In this document: piece after piece, positions 35,800 through 45,431 of the stretch
Position numbering within the stretch: position 1 is the first letter of the stretch
Layout of the letters: each line of letters starts with the position of its first letter
Assembly (NCBI GenBank): GCA_963931925.1
Contig: OZ007582.1
Span: 24,586,224-24,650,223 of the forward strand
Length of the DNA stretch: 64,000 nt
Origin: Onchidella celtica
Lineage: Eukaryota > Mollusca > Gastropoda > Systellommatophora > Onchidiidae
Direction: 5' to 3'
Program-made: the position numbers and the translations under genes
The notes under the pieces: generated by a model
Seen by the model: the letters and a program-made list of their open reading frames with translations, nothing else
The model's database searches: none
What the model was told of the DNA's origin: nothing

Positions 35800-37640
35800 C
35801 AGTATACTAAGAATTTTATACCAAATTTGTCTCTGTATCTCCATATTTGAAAATTGGGACATTTTGAATTTTTAAAAATTTGTTGTAATTGTGTCATCAG
35901 CCGCGAAGCCAACTTTGACCTCCCATAAAATGACTGTTTATTGAGCAATTGCATTAAAAATTCTCAGTATCCAAGTCAAGGGGCTTATTTTTTTTTCGAG
36001 GGGTACAAACATAATACAAGCATCTCATTTTACTTTTTTTAGTCAGCAAACGTCATCCGACAGGGGAGACAAAAAATAATGTTTTCTTTTCTTTTTAATT
36101 GAAAAGGAGGTCAGCCGTGTCACCATTGACTTACCACTGAGTGTTGGACAAAGGTGAAGGAATCAAGCATTGGATGGGTCTATAAAAACAGTGGCGCTTC
36201 GCTCCGAAACATGCCCTATGTCTCATCTTGGCATTCCCTTATAATACAAAGGCTGATGTTTATTTGCGTATAATTTTGACCCTGATAAATAAAAGTTTCC
36301 GCTAGTTTCTCGGTCTACAAACTTTTCAACAGGGGTGGGTCCTGAAATCGAGTTTTGGGCTCAAAATATCGATTCTTGCTTTTGTCGATTTTCAGAAGGT
36401 TCAAACATTTCTATTTACGTTTTTGATACTCATTTGACATAGCTAAGCCTTTTTCCATGAAAAACAAGACTTTCATGGGAGAGGGTCAAGTAAAATATTC
36501 GCTTCCAATCGAAGAAAACACGCTATAATTGCCAGTTCAAGACACAATGAAACGCCATTTCTGGCCGATTTGTGGTATGGGGACCCTTATATTGGAATCT
36601 CCCACTTGTATGAATGACCTAGAATGGCCAGGAATGTATTGAGACATTTGGTAAACATTCAGACACTTTCTTCAGCCAAAAAACCTTTGCAAATTTTCAA
36701 ACGAGTTTTACCCAAAACTTTTTTTTTTCACGTTAATTTCCTAACTACTGTTGGATGAACTACGAGTGGCTAGTATGGTTACTACGTGGGTTCAATAGTA
36801 ACTCCTTTAAGGATACACAGGATTAACAAACACAGGGTTCTGCTGGCAATCTTATTTATTCAAAAAGCCTAACAAAGGTATCACTACCAAAAAGGCATAG
36901 GAAAAACCCTACCAAGAAAAAGAAGCCCAACCAGCCTTAAGCCAAAGTCTCTCTGCTACTGGCGCAACTGGACTAGGCCATGTTTTTGGGCGAGGCGCGC
37001 CACGGCAGGCCGCCGCCGGTCTATTGTACTGCAAGGTCCACTTGTGCTTCCTATTGTTGCGGCGTCTTTGATGGAGTCTACTGACCACTCGAACTGGCAT
37101 CATCTTTATGAGCCAGCGCGGACGTCCGAGAGGGCTATTACGTAGTCCAGTGTTGGACAAGTGAAAGGCTCGGACATTGAGTCCAGCCGAACAACATAAC
37201 CGGTTAGGGTCCTAACACAATCGAATTTACAGTACGGTTAAAAGGGTGCACACAAAAGTCAATTAGGTATCCCAGTAAACTGCAGAAATTACTCTAACGT
37301 CCACTCCAGCAATAATTGAATAAACTTGACCCAGGTTGGAATTATCGGGGATAACATGCGTCTAACTCATAGTTTACTTTAAATCCGAGATCCTCTTATT
37401 AATTATTTCAATAGGACATGTGCATCAAAGTACAACGAAATTGGTACCATTATAAAGTAGAAACTTGCTGCTAAAATTCTAACTGACTACTTATACCAGA
37501 AACCCGGTAATAGTTTTAATACAAATTTTCAAAGTGTCAGGACTAACAACATTTGCCAGATTTGTGTGGGATATTTCAGTCCATTAATATGACGTATCTC
37601 CGTTGATAACAAACGTTATCATAAATACCTATATTGTACC

Positions 37641-38039
37641 TGTTATGTGGTGATAACAAACAAAGAGAAGTCAGTTGTAGCCGGGAAGATAAGCAACTTT
37701 ATTCTGGTAATATTTACAGGTCATTAGTTATATACAGTATCGCAGTAGATGTACATAATAATGCATAGAGTAATGAGGGTCACCAAATATCAATAAAGAT
37801 AAAGTCATTCACACACTTTCATACTTTAGAATAGGTGACCTAATGTATTACCAACTCACTGAGAGTAATGCAACATGAAAAGTAATGTAAGTAAAGTGGT
37901 GGTGTTAATTAATCACACAACGCATAAGAGGTAAATTATTTCCCTTACTACGTAATTAAGTGTAGGTCTAACCAAGGGCAGTAACTAAGTAAATTACATG
38001 TATGCATAATTTCCCTTGATTATATATGGATATATAACA
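37641..38039 (-). repeat. 3' LTR
   Basis: On + it reads TGTTATGTGG to ATATATAACA; the element runs on the minus strand. No difference from the partner at 40458-40856 was seen. Confidence 0.93.
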
Positions 38040-38050
38040 CCTCCCTTCTA
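38040..38050 (-). promoter_or_regulatory. Polypurine tract
   Basis: TAGAAGGGAGG on the minus strand directly abuts the 3' LTR, the usual plus-strand primer position. Confidence 0.75.
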
Positions 38051-38125
38051 GCCTGAAGTACATATGGTGAAGGCTAAAACTAAAATTCATGCTACATAAA
38101 CATGATAAAGTCGCGTCTTGTCGAG

Positions 38126-38342
38126 ATCGGTCCTTGCCACCCCATGTCAGAATGGTGTGGTAGGTCTCGGTCTCGTCCGCTCCTATCCACCCTATGCCAG
38201 GATAGTGTGGTAGGTTTACGGACACGTCAGTCCTGGAGTGCGGTCCTTGCCACCCCATGCCAGGATGGTGTGGTAGGTTTCCGTACTCTGTCATAGGTTC
38301 AGTCCTTGCCACCCCATGTCAGAATGGTGCGGTAGGTTTCTG
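38126..38342 (-). repeat. Four-copy tandem repeat before the 3' LTR
   Basis: Four units built on CCTTGCCACCCCATG and GGTGTGGTAGGTTT recur every 52-59 bp. An apparent 114-residue minus ORF here is just this repeat translated. Confidence 0.8.
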
Positions 38343-38358
38343 AACCTTTACAAACAAA

Positions 38359-40128
38359 TCAGTCTCTATGTCTCTGTCGTCGAGGACGTAGCTGATCTGT
38401 ATGCCGGCGGCAAATTGGTCCATCTGGTAGAATCTTGACTTCAAACAGGCTGTGGCCAATGGTTGCCGTCACCTGTGCAGATTTCCATTTGTCCTTACGC
38501 CCCCCTTTGAAAGACAAAGCGAAGCAGGGATCACCAACGTTGAACTTCTGTTGACGGTCGGCAGATTTGACTATAGCTTTCTGTCGTCTGCGTTGTCTTC
38601 GACGGGCTGGTGGAACATCTGGAGTCTGGTCGACGGCATCGGGCGGACTGGCATGTCGTTCTCTCGCGGGAAGGATGACATCAAGCTTGGTCCTGATTTG
38701 ACGGCCATTCAGTAGTTGACTGGGACTGGATCCACATGGTAGAGGTGTACGTCTGTACAGCATCAGGAATTCCGCACACCAGTTTCGACAGGATGTCTGC
38801 AGGACTGCATCCGGTTTCAAATCGTCGATAACTTTGTGTAGGAGATTGTCCACTGAGATTCCCAATCGCTTTGTGGTTGCTCTTCCAAGCAGGTTAAAGT
38901 CCATCTGTGTCACGACGAATTTCTGTATACAAGTTGTCTTGGCATGCGATGTATGTAGAAATATTTCGCCCGTCACTGGTAGTTTCTGACCTGAGGCACA
39001 CTTGTACTGGCATTTCACAGTGGTGAGTTTAGGGGACTTCAAACTGCGCCATGTCTTGGTTGAAATGAAGTTGTCCCTAGAACCAGTGTCGATTTCAAAC
39101 TGGACAGGCTGGTTGTTGACGCAGCATGTCTCGGTGATTGGTCCCGCTGTATTCCAACGGACAGTTTGTATCCTCTTGATCGGACGTTGTTGACTTTTCT
39201 TCTTCCGACAAGCTGACTCTATGTGCCCTTTTATGTTACAGAAATGGCACACGGCGTCAGCGAACCTGCACTCATTTCGGCTGTGCTGTCCTTCGCATCT
39301 GCTGCAAACAGTCTTCTTCGTTGTCGGTTTGCTTGACTTTTTAAACATTGATGGATAGCCCTGGACTTGAGTTTGCTGTTGAGGGTTTTGCTTGCATTTT
39401 CTTCTCTGATTGAGCTTGAAGACTTCGCCGTCACTGGTACCGGATGTTTCTTTGGCCACCTTTGACGCCTCCTCGACCTCTGCCGCCACCTCTACTGCCT
39501 TGCTGAAGGTCAGTTCGTCATCTTTAATCTTGAACAGTGCCTTTATGACCGCTTCATTTTTAATGGAGCAGACAAATCGTGTACGCATGGCCTCGTCAAG
39601 TGGGTCTTGGATTGATGCGAAGTCGCAAGTCGCTGCCTCTTGACGAATGCGAGCAGCCAGTTGGTGCACACTTTCTGCAGTCTTTCTGTCAGTGTAGGTC
39701 CAAAATTTAAATCTTTCCCGCACAACGAAACGTTTGGGGTCGAAATGTTCCCCCATCCAGGTCTTGATAGTTTCAATGGTTATTTCGTTGACGTCTATCG
39801 GCGGGGTCTGTTGAGAAGCTTGGTTTTTTAGCATCTTGTAGACCTCACTGTTCTGGTTGGTCAGAAAAATGTCAACCTTTTTTGCTTCTGGTATGGAGTT
39901 TGCCTTTGTGAAGGTGGTAAACCTTGCCCAGTAATCTGACCACAGTTCTATTGTTGAATCAAATGCTTCGAACTTGGTGTTGGTGACTGGCTTGTTCATA
40001 GCCAAAGACATCAGTGCTTCCATCTGCTGTCGCTGCAGTTCCATCTGTTCTCGTTGCTGTTCCATCTGATTACGCAGCAAAGTGATGAGGTCTTCTTGTG
40101 ACGTTTCTGCAGCTGGAGTCTTCGGCAT
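38359..40128 (-). CDS. Gag-protease-integrase-tail fusion ORF of the Gypsy-type element
   Basis: An uninterrupted 589-residue frame. Residues about 10-45 are a Q/E/M-rich coiled coil; 50-240 a Gag-like region (WSDYWARFTTF, RERFKFW). Two zinc knuckles follow near 275-310: CSRCEGQHSRNEC (CX2CX3HX4C) and CHFCNIKGHIESAC (CX2CX4HX4C). An aspartic protease begins near 345 with FEIDTGS and ends with FNLLGRATTKRLGI. After about residue 455, at CRNWCAEF, the sequence jumps to integrase C-terminal text (MLYRRTPLPCGSSPSQLL), ending with a basic chromatin-tether-like tail (FNVGDPCFALSF, then PRRQRHRD). RT, RNase H and the integrase core are gone, yet frame is kept. Confidence 0.9.
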   Translation of the reverse strand: MPKTPAAETSQEDLITLLRNQMEQQREQMELQRQQMEALMSLAMNKPVTNTKFEAFDSTIELWSDYWARFTTFTKANSIPEAKKVDIFLTNQNSEVYKMLKNQASQQTPPIDVNEITIETIKTWMGEHFDPKRFVVRERFKFWTYTDRKTAESVHQLAARIRQEAATCDFASIQDPLDEAMRTRFVCSIKNEAVIKALFKIKDDELTFSKAVEVAAEVEEASKVAKETSGTSDGEVFKLNQRRKCKQNPQQQTQVQGYPSMFKKSSKPTTKKTVCSRCEGQHSRNECRFADAVCHFCNIKGHIESACRKKKSQQRPIKRIQTVRWNTAGPITETCCVNNQPVQFEIDTGSRDNFISTKTWRSLKSPKLTTVKCQYKCASGQKLPVTGEIFLHTSHAKTTCIQKFVVTQMDFNLLGRATTKRLGISVDNLLHKVIDDLKPDAVLQTSCRNWCAEFLMLYRRTPLPCGSSPSQLLNGRQIRTKLDVILPARERHASPPDAVDQTPDVPPARRRQRRRQKAIVKSADRQQKFNVGDPCFALSFKGGRKDKWKSAQVTATIGHSLFEVKILPDGPICRRHTDQLRPRRQRHRD

Positions 40129-40437
40129 CTTGAGGCACGGCTGGGCTACTTGGCACAGCTGACTGGCGGTTTACAATTCGAGATAGCTAAGAGCGAGCTA
40201 CTCGGTGTTTTAGAGCTAGCCGAGACGTTGCTTGGCTCTATATACAGCTTCAGGTCCGCTACTTGGATCCGGGTGGTTGGTCCGTGAGCTGGCTTGGGTA
40301 CTGAAGCTGCTTGGCTTGCTGCTGGTCTGATTCCGCAGGCTTGTATTGGCTTCCTTCCGCTTGTAAGGCTTGGCTGGCTTGGGTTCTTGTAGTACTAGTA
40401 GGCTTCAGAACTTAAGTGACATCAGAACTTGTGAAGA

Positions 40438-40455
40438 TCCCATCCTCGTCGCCAA
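40438..40455 (-). promoter_or_regulatory. Primer-binding site candidate
   Basis: On the minus strand, TGGCGACGAGGATGGGAT begins two to three bases after the 5' LTR. The TGG start complements the CCA end of a tRNA. The priming tRNA is not identified here. Confidence 0.7.
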
Positions 40456-40457
40456 TT

Positions 40458-40856
40458 TGTTATGTGGTGATAACAAACAAAGAGAAGTCAGTTGTAGCCG
40501 GGAAGATAAGCAACTTTATTCTGGTAATATTTACAGGTCATTAGTTATATACAGTATCGCAGTAGATGTACATAATAATGCATAGAGTAATGAGGGTCAC
40601 CAAATATCAATAAAGATAAAGTCATTCACACACTTTCATACTTTAGAATAGGTGACCTAATGTATTACCAACTCACTGAGAGTAATGCAACATGAAAAGT
40701 AATGTAAGTAAAGTGGTGGTGTTAATTAATCACACAACGCATAAGAGGTAAATTATTTCCCTTACTACGTAATTAAGTGTAGGTCTAACCAAGGGCAGTA
40801 ACTAAGTAAATTACATGTATGCATAATTTCCCTTGATTATATATGGATATATAACA
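40458..40856 (-). repeat. 5' LTR
   Basis: 399 bp, apparently identical to 37641-38039. The minus-strand U3 start is TGTTATATATCC. Confidence 0.93.
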
Positions 40857-42000
40857 GTACCGATAGGGTATTGTCTACTCTCAAAAATGAATTCGGGTTC
40901 CCGTCTTTCTGTCAGTGGATAACAACGAATGAGTGAGTTGTAAGAAACTTAAAGCCATGATATAAGAGTTGGAAGCCCGGTGGTCAACATTTCCAACTGA
41001 CCAATCAAAATGCGCGCTTTTCACCGTGATGTGAATAACGGGCCCCGCGCTAGTATCACAAGGGAAATAATCCAATTAATGGTACTCGGCCAAGTGTCCA
41101 TAAACTACTATGAGTGGCCGTCCCTCACTCACGCACCAGAGTTACCATGAAAGCACATTAAAAATAGAAAGTCGTTCATCCTCTCACACTACTTTTTTAT
41201 ATTTTGTTGGATTTCGATGAAAATTGCACTAAAGCATCTTTATATTGTGTACTAAAAAGATTAGTATCCACGTTTGAGTATCTTTTATAGTTTATGAGAA
41301 ATCTATCATTTTTGTGGTGAAAAATCAAATCATTTTTCAGACTTTCTTAGAAAAATATCTATCAAAGATATCCAAATAAAAATAATACTAAAATATCTTT
41401 ATTATGTATACTAAATTTCGAGATCATTTGTTGAAAAATGATGGAGCCTTTAGGTTTTAAAAATGGCTGTTTACATGGAGGCGAAAGTCAAGATGGCGGC
41501 GTTTCCATGGCAACCAATAAGTCCAGGTATTTTTTTTATACTTTTCTCCCCTAATTTGGACATGCTGAATTCAAATATGGAAGTTATAATTGCCTACTAT
41601 GTGTTGTTTAGAATATTACTCTCAGGACCCGTGTGTCTCCCCCCCCCCCCCCCCCCCCCCAAACATCATTATCTGGCTTTCTGGGTGAGTTAGTTTTAAA
41701 CACATGCGCTACAACAGATCGACGTTCTGCGACCCTTTTTTATCAGGGGGTCAATTCGGCACGCGCAGCTCAGAGTGAAAACAGCAAGACTATGTCCTGT
41801 TCAAGCTATAAAAACACACAGCGTAACACATAAAACAATACAAAAGGAAACTACACATGTATATTTTGTCAGAGGAAGGATTGAACTTTATTTTGATGTA
41901 GGATACATGGCGTTTCACATAAATACACAGTGGTATGTATTATATACACAGCCTTGTAATGTATGTAATGTTGGCCTAAAATTATGCCAAAACGGGACTT

Positions 42001-44637
42001 CCCCCCTTTGGCGGTCCAGTTTGGACTACCTACTGGCAGTACTGTAGGTCCATCTTCTCTAAACTTGGTCTTTCACCGGCATCATACTGTATTTTTAACA
42101 GGGATACAAAAAAATTATTCACATGGGAAACCGTCCACTTTTTAGACTTACAGACTTTATTATTTTTTTTCCAGTGCAGTAAGATTTTGGTTATTATTTA
42201 GGATTTCAACAGATCTAAAAGTGATAGAATATTTTCTTCTCAATTTATGTCATGAAATAGGGGGAAGTTCTTTTATTTTAAGAAAAGAATTTAGAAAGTT
42301 CAAGATAAAGTATATATTATATACAATTTTATCATGAAACTAAAAATTGAAGTGAAAGTGTGAATGTGAGCAGTCTGCGATGTTTTCTTGACATTCCAAG
42401 TGGAGGCAGAACCACCCAATGGTCAGTGCGAGATTTTAGCATTGTTTATCTTAATATCATAATTTTGATAGGACATGAGCAGTGAAGCTGTACATGTCTT
42501 CAGTGATGAATAAATGGTAACGGTTACCACTTCAGACTGTTTAGGATCCAAAGGGCTCCAAATTCAACCATCCTTTTACTCATTTAGGAAGTGTGCTTTG
42601 CATCTCAATGTGTCCTATTGTGTTAAGTTGGCTAAGAAATTCCCCAATACTGCTGAAACTACTTCCAGTGCTGTATCTTGTAAGTCATGCTAATTTGGAC
42701 AGTGGATAAAGTTATCTTTTGATGTTGCCTACAGTGCCAGTTACACTCCCCCAGTAACATGCATGTAACAACATGCTTTCATGGTGATGATTTTTATGTG
42801 ATAAATTACTTTATACATTAAAGTAACTTTAATTGCCATGTTTTCCTTTGCTAATACTATATATGCCAAACACAATAATGTAGTTTGAATTATATGTTAT
42901 ATATCATGGGAAATGGGAGACATGAAGTTCATGTAGATCTACATTTATTTCTTTCCACGTAAAAAAACGCATCCGAACTCAGGCCAGTTCTATTTCAGTA
43001 GTTTTTATGTCTTAATAATACTGTTAAATGAGGTTTAATTATGATTATAAATATTATTTTAATTTCCCAAAATACAAGCAAAGTCACGCCCTCACCCTTG
43101 CATACAAACAAAGTCAGAGTTTAGGTCAAGTGAGCCTCTCTCATCAAGAAAACTCTGCTGTTTTAGTGTTTATATACCAGTATTGGCTAATAATTGCAAA
43201 CTTCCTTTTATGGAGAACAACAATCTTAATTAGTGTATGATCTGAAACCTTTGGTGCTCAGACTGATTATGCTGTAAAACGTAACTTTTGTGTTCTTTGT
43301 AAATTGTAATGCTACCTTTTTTTGAGTTAAATCATTTCCGTTAGTTTTTTCTTTTCAGGTACCTGACTTTTACTATTTGCACCATCCTTTGTATGTGTTC
43401 GCGGATGGTAGGTGTGAACAGACAATTAGAATACCGGTACTTTCAGTTCATTGTAAATCATTAAACTTGTATTATTGGGACATTCCACGGTAACTGACGG
43501 GATGTTCAGACAATACTTTTTAAGAAAGAAAAGGGCACTAAATAAATAACTGAATGTTCATATCAAAATGTTTTGATTAATCATCGTGAAAAAGGGTGCA
43601 GAAATGATAAAAATGTGTTTTTAATAATAAAAATTAAGATGAGTCCATTCAATTGCCTTTTCTTTAGTTGGTAACTGATGGGACAGAAAAAATACAGTAC
43701 ATGTACCATGTTTTGAACATAGCAAAATGAAACTTTTCTGCAAAATTTGTGAAACCAAACAAACAGGATTAGTGAACAATGTTTTTCTACATTCAAAAAA
43801 TGCATTAGAGCATACAGAAAAAGCATAAATTTTATAATCAAGTTTTACTTTTAAGCACAATGGGGCAATTAGTGACTAAGTGGGTAACTGAACTGACATA
43901 ATCTTGGCAACTGATGGGAGGTTGTAAACATGTGCTCTTTTCCAAGCTGGTTGCCAGGTCGAGGAGGATAATGCTAACCAAAAATGTTAATTTAATTACA
44001 TGTACTACCCTGTACAGCACAAACATTAATTTTTTTACCATGCATGGTTTGAAAAGTGGCTCTTAGTGGAGTATTACGTGGAATATCCCTAAAGATGCAT
44101 TTTTGCAACCTTTGTTCAGACAAAAAAATTGTAACAATATGAAAAGAAAACTCAGGAATTTCTTCTCATGCTGTTGCAGTTTTTATCAAGAGTTTCACAT
44201 TGTTACAATTTTTGCCTGAAGAAGGTCCCTTGACCGATAGCTCATTAAATAAAGTTTCTTTTCATTCTGTTACAATTTTTTATGAAAAGCTCGTTTTATC
44301 TTTCCTTCCCCTTTGCCTTTGTATTGTATCATTTCTGTATTACATGTGTATTTCTTAAGCAGGTAACTTTTTTTCTTTTCCCCACATATTGACTTTATTA
44401 TACTTACAGTCAGTTGTGTTGCATAAAAATTTACATCATAACATTGTCTGTCACATGAGCAAAATTCCGTCCAGTCAACATTATTATTGGACTTTATGCA
44501 GGACTTCCAATGCTGTAGATGCATGTTCATGTAATAATCTGAAATTTCAGTTTGGAGTAGCATTACTAGTGTCTCTAAGCCCTTGGGTCTTTCTGTTGTC
44601 TTTTTTCTGAAATGTTTATGACATGCTGTACATTATA
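42001..44637. other. No gene seen
   Basis: AT-rich spacer between the nested repeats and the ISL2EU-like element. Short minus-strand frames around 43600-44040 and 44270-44560 show no motif I recognise. Confidence 0.45.
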
Positions 44638-44648
44638 CAGTGGAGCCC
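44638..44648 (+). repeat. Left terminal inverted repeat
   Basis: CAGTGGAGCCC, preceded by TA. The mate is at 53071-53081. Confidence 0.8.
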
Positions 44649-44976
44649 AAGTAAACCGAAATTTGGTAATTCGAGTTTCTGTTAAATAGAAGTGATTTTG
44701 AAATGAGGTGTTTTTCCCTTCTTTATCTCTATTAAACATTTACTGCTATGTCGAGTTCGAGCTGCCCCAATTCTGATAAATAGAGTTGATCGAGGGCTCT
44801 CATCCTCACTCAACTCTAAACTTCTGATTTCCAGCCCCGTGGCCGTGAAAACCAGTTTCCACAAACACGCTGACACAGGCCTGTTCAACAACTGCACGCT
44901 TCCCAGCCATCGAGGGGGGAGGGTAGAGGTGCCAAAAATGATGCAATAAGTAGGCTGCAGAGCCTTCCTCTTACGT

Positions 44977-45010
44977 GTCCGTCCCATAGATTTAAATCTA
45001 TGGTCCGTCC
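44977..45010. repeat. Probable P-type transposon excision footprint
   Basis: GTCCGTCC, then the perfect 18-bp palindrome CATAGATTTAAATCTATG, then GTCCGTCC again. The related copy at 24620 has one GTCTGTCC and no palindrome. An 8-bp duplication around residual ends starting CATAGAT matches the P-like element at 12156 (TIR CATAGATATAG, 8-bp TSD). P elements in Drosophila leave similar remnants of both terminal repeats. It lies upstream of the nuclease start codon. Confidence 0.65.
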
Positions 45011-45126
45011 CGACCAAGCGAGAAACATGCCGCGGATGGCGGCAATACATAGTTAAACTCAAGCGGAAAAATCTGGCCACCGATGAGCCAAATTGGTATC
45101 CCCTCACAAACAAGCACGGAGTAAAC

Positions 45127-45431
45127 ATGGCTGAAAGTAGTGGAAGGCAGCTCGATGGGGATAATTTGGGGCCAGTACCAGAGAACATAGGGGTTGGGTA
45201 TTTGCCTGACAGCACCAACCTTTCCTCAAACACCCTTCTAAAGGGTACAAACTATTATGTACAAGGCTACATTCACGATGTCAAGGTATTTGCTGGCCAG
45301 GACGGCACCACCATCATCGATGTTCAGGCAAAGTGCTGGCGGTCGATGAGGAAATCGGAGCCGCCTCACAAATTAAACATTTCCATCGGCCCGGCACAGC
45401 TGACAGAAAGCTTTTGCTCCTGCAAAATCGG
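45127..45431 (+). CDS. YqaJ-type gene exon 1
   Basis: Starts at ATG of MAESSGRQLDG after a GC-richer leader; donor GG|GTAAGT. Encodes residues 1-101 and the first two SWIM cysteines. Confidence 0.85.

Larger units (their letters stand above)
37641..40856 (-). mobile_element. Non-autonomous Ty3/Gypsy-type LTR retrotransposon, pol deleted
   Basis: The 3,216-bp element has two 399-bp LTRs that look identical by eye, and a perfect 5-bp duplication GTACC (37636-37640, 40857-40861). Read on the minus strand: 5' LTR, primer-binding site, leader, one 589-codon ORF, a tandem repeat, a polypurine tract (AGAAGGGAGG) touching the 3' LTR. Reverse transcriptase, RNase H and most of integrase are missing, so movement would need proteins from a complete relative. 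Identical LTRs indicate very recent insertion. Confidence 0.93.
36749..41188 (-). mobile_element. Solo LTR, family 3 copy 2, split by a Ty3/Gypsy-type element
   Basis: Reverse-complement of the solo LTR at 10159. Perfect 4-bp duplication CTAC at 36745-36748 and 41189-41192. Without the inner element it is about 1,219 bp, close to copy 1. Identity to copy 1 is high, so insertion is fairly recent. Confidence 0.88.
36341..41660. mobile_element. MITE copy 2, split by a solo LTR
   Basis: The left end GGGGTGGGTCCTGAAATCG and right end CTCAGGACCCGTGTG plus a long C-run match the MITE at 25399. The AAGATGGCGGCGTTTCCATGGCAACC block is at about 41493-41518. Removing 36749-41188 leaves roughly 880 bp, close to copy 1. 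TTAA flanks are not preserved. Confidence 0.75.
35800..42000 (+). repeat. Large dispersed repeat, copy 2 (outermost layer of a nest)
   Basis: Aligns in blocks with 23180-26440. Here the MITE inserted between the tctcggtctacaaacttttcaa block and the tctggctttctgggtgagtta block, a different point from copy 1. So the same MITE family entered the two copies independently. Confidence 0.6.

Noticed and set aside
37968-38312. 114-codon minus ORF
   Set aside because: Translation of the four-copy tandem repeat and part of the 3' LTR of the Gypsy-type element.
38126-38342. CRISPR-like spaced repeats
   Set aside because: Units vary in length and sequence, have no constant spacer pattern, and lie in a eukaryotic retrotransposon; this is an ordinary minisatellite.
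44682-45233. 183-codon minus-strand ORF
   Set aside because: It is antisense to the nuclease 5' region and first exon of the transposon. A shorter form occurs in the 24273 copy only because the DNA is shared; no domain is visible.
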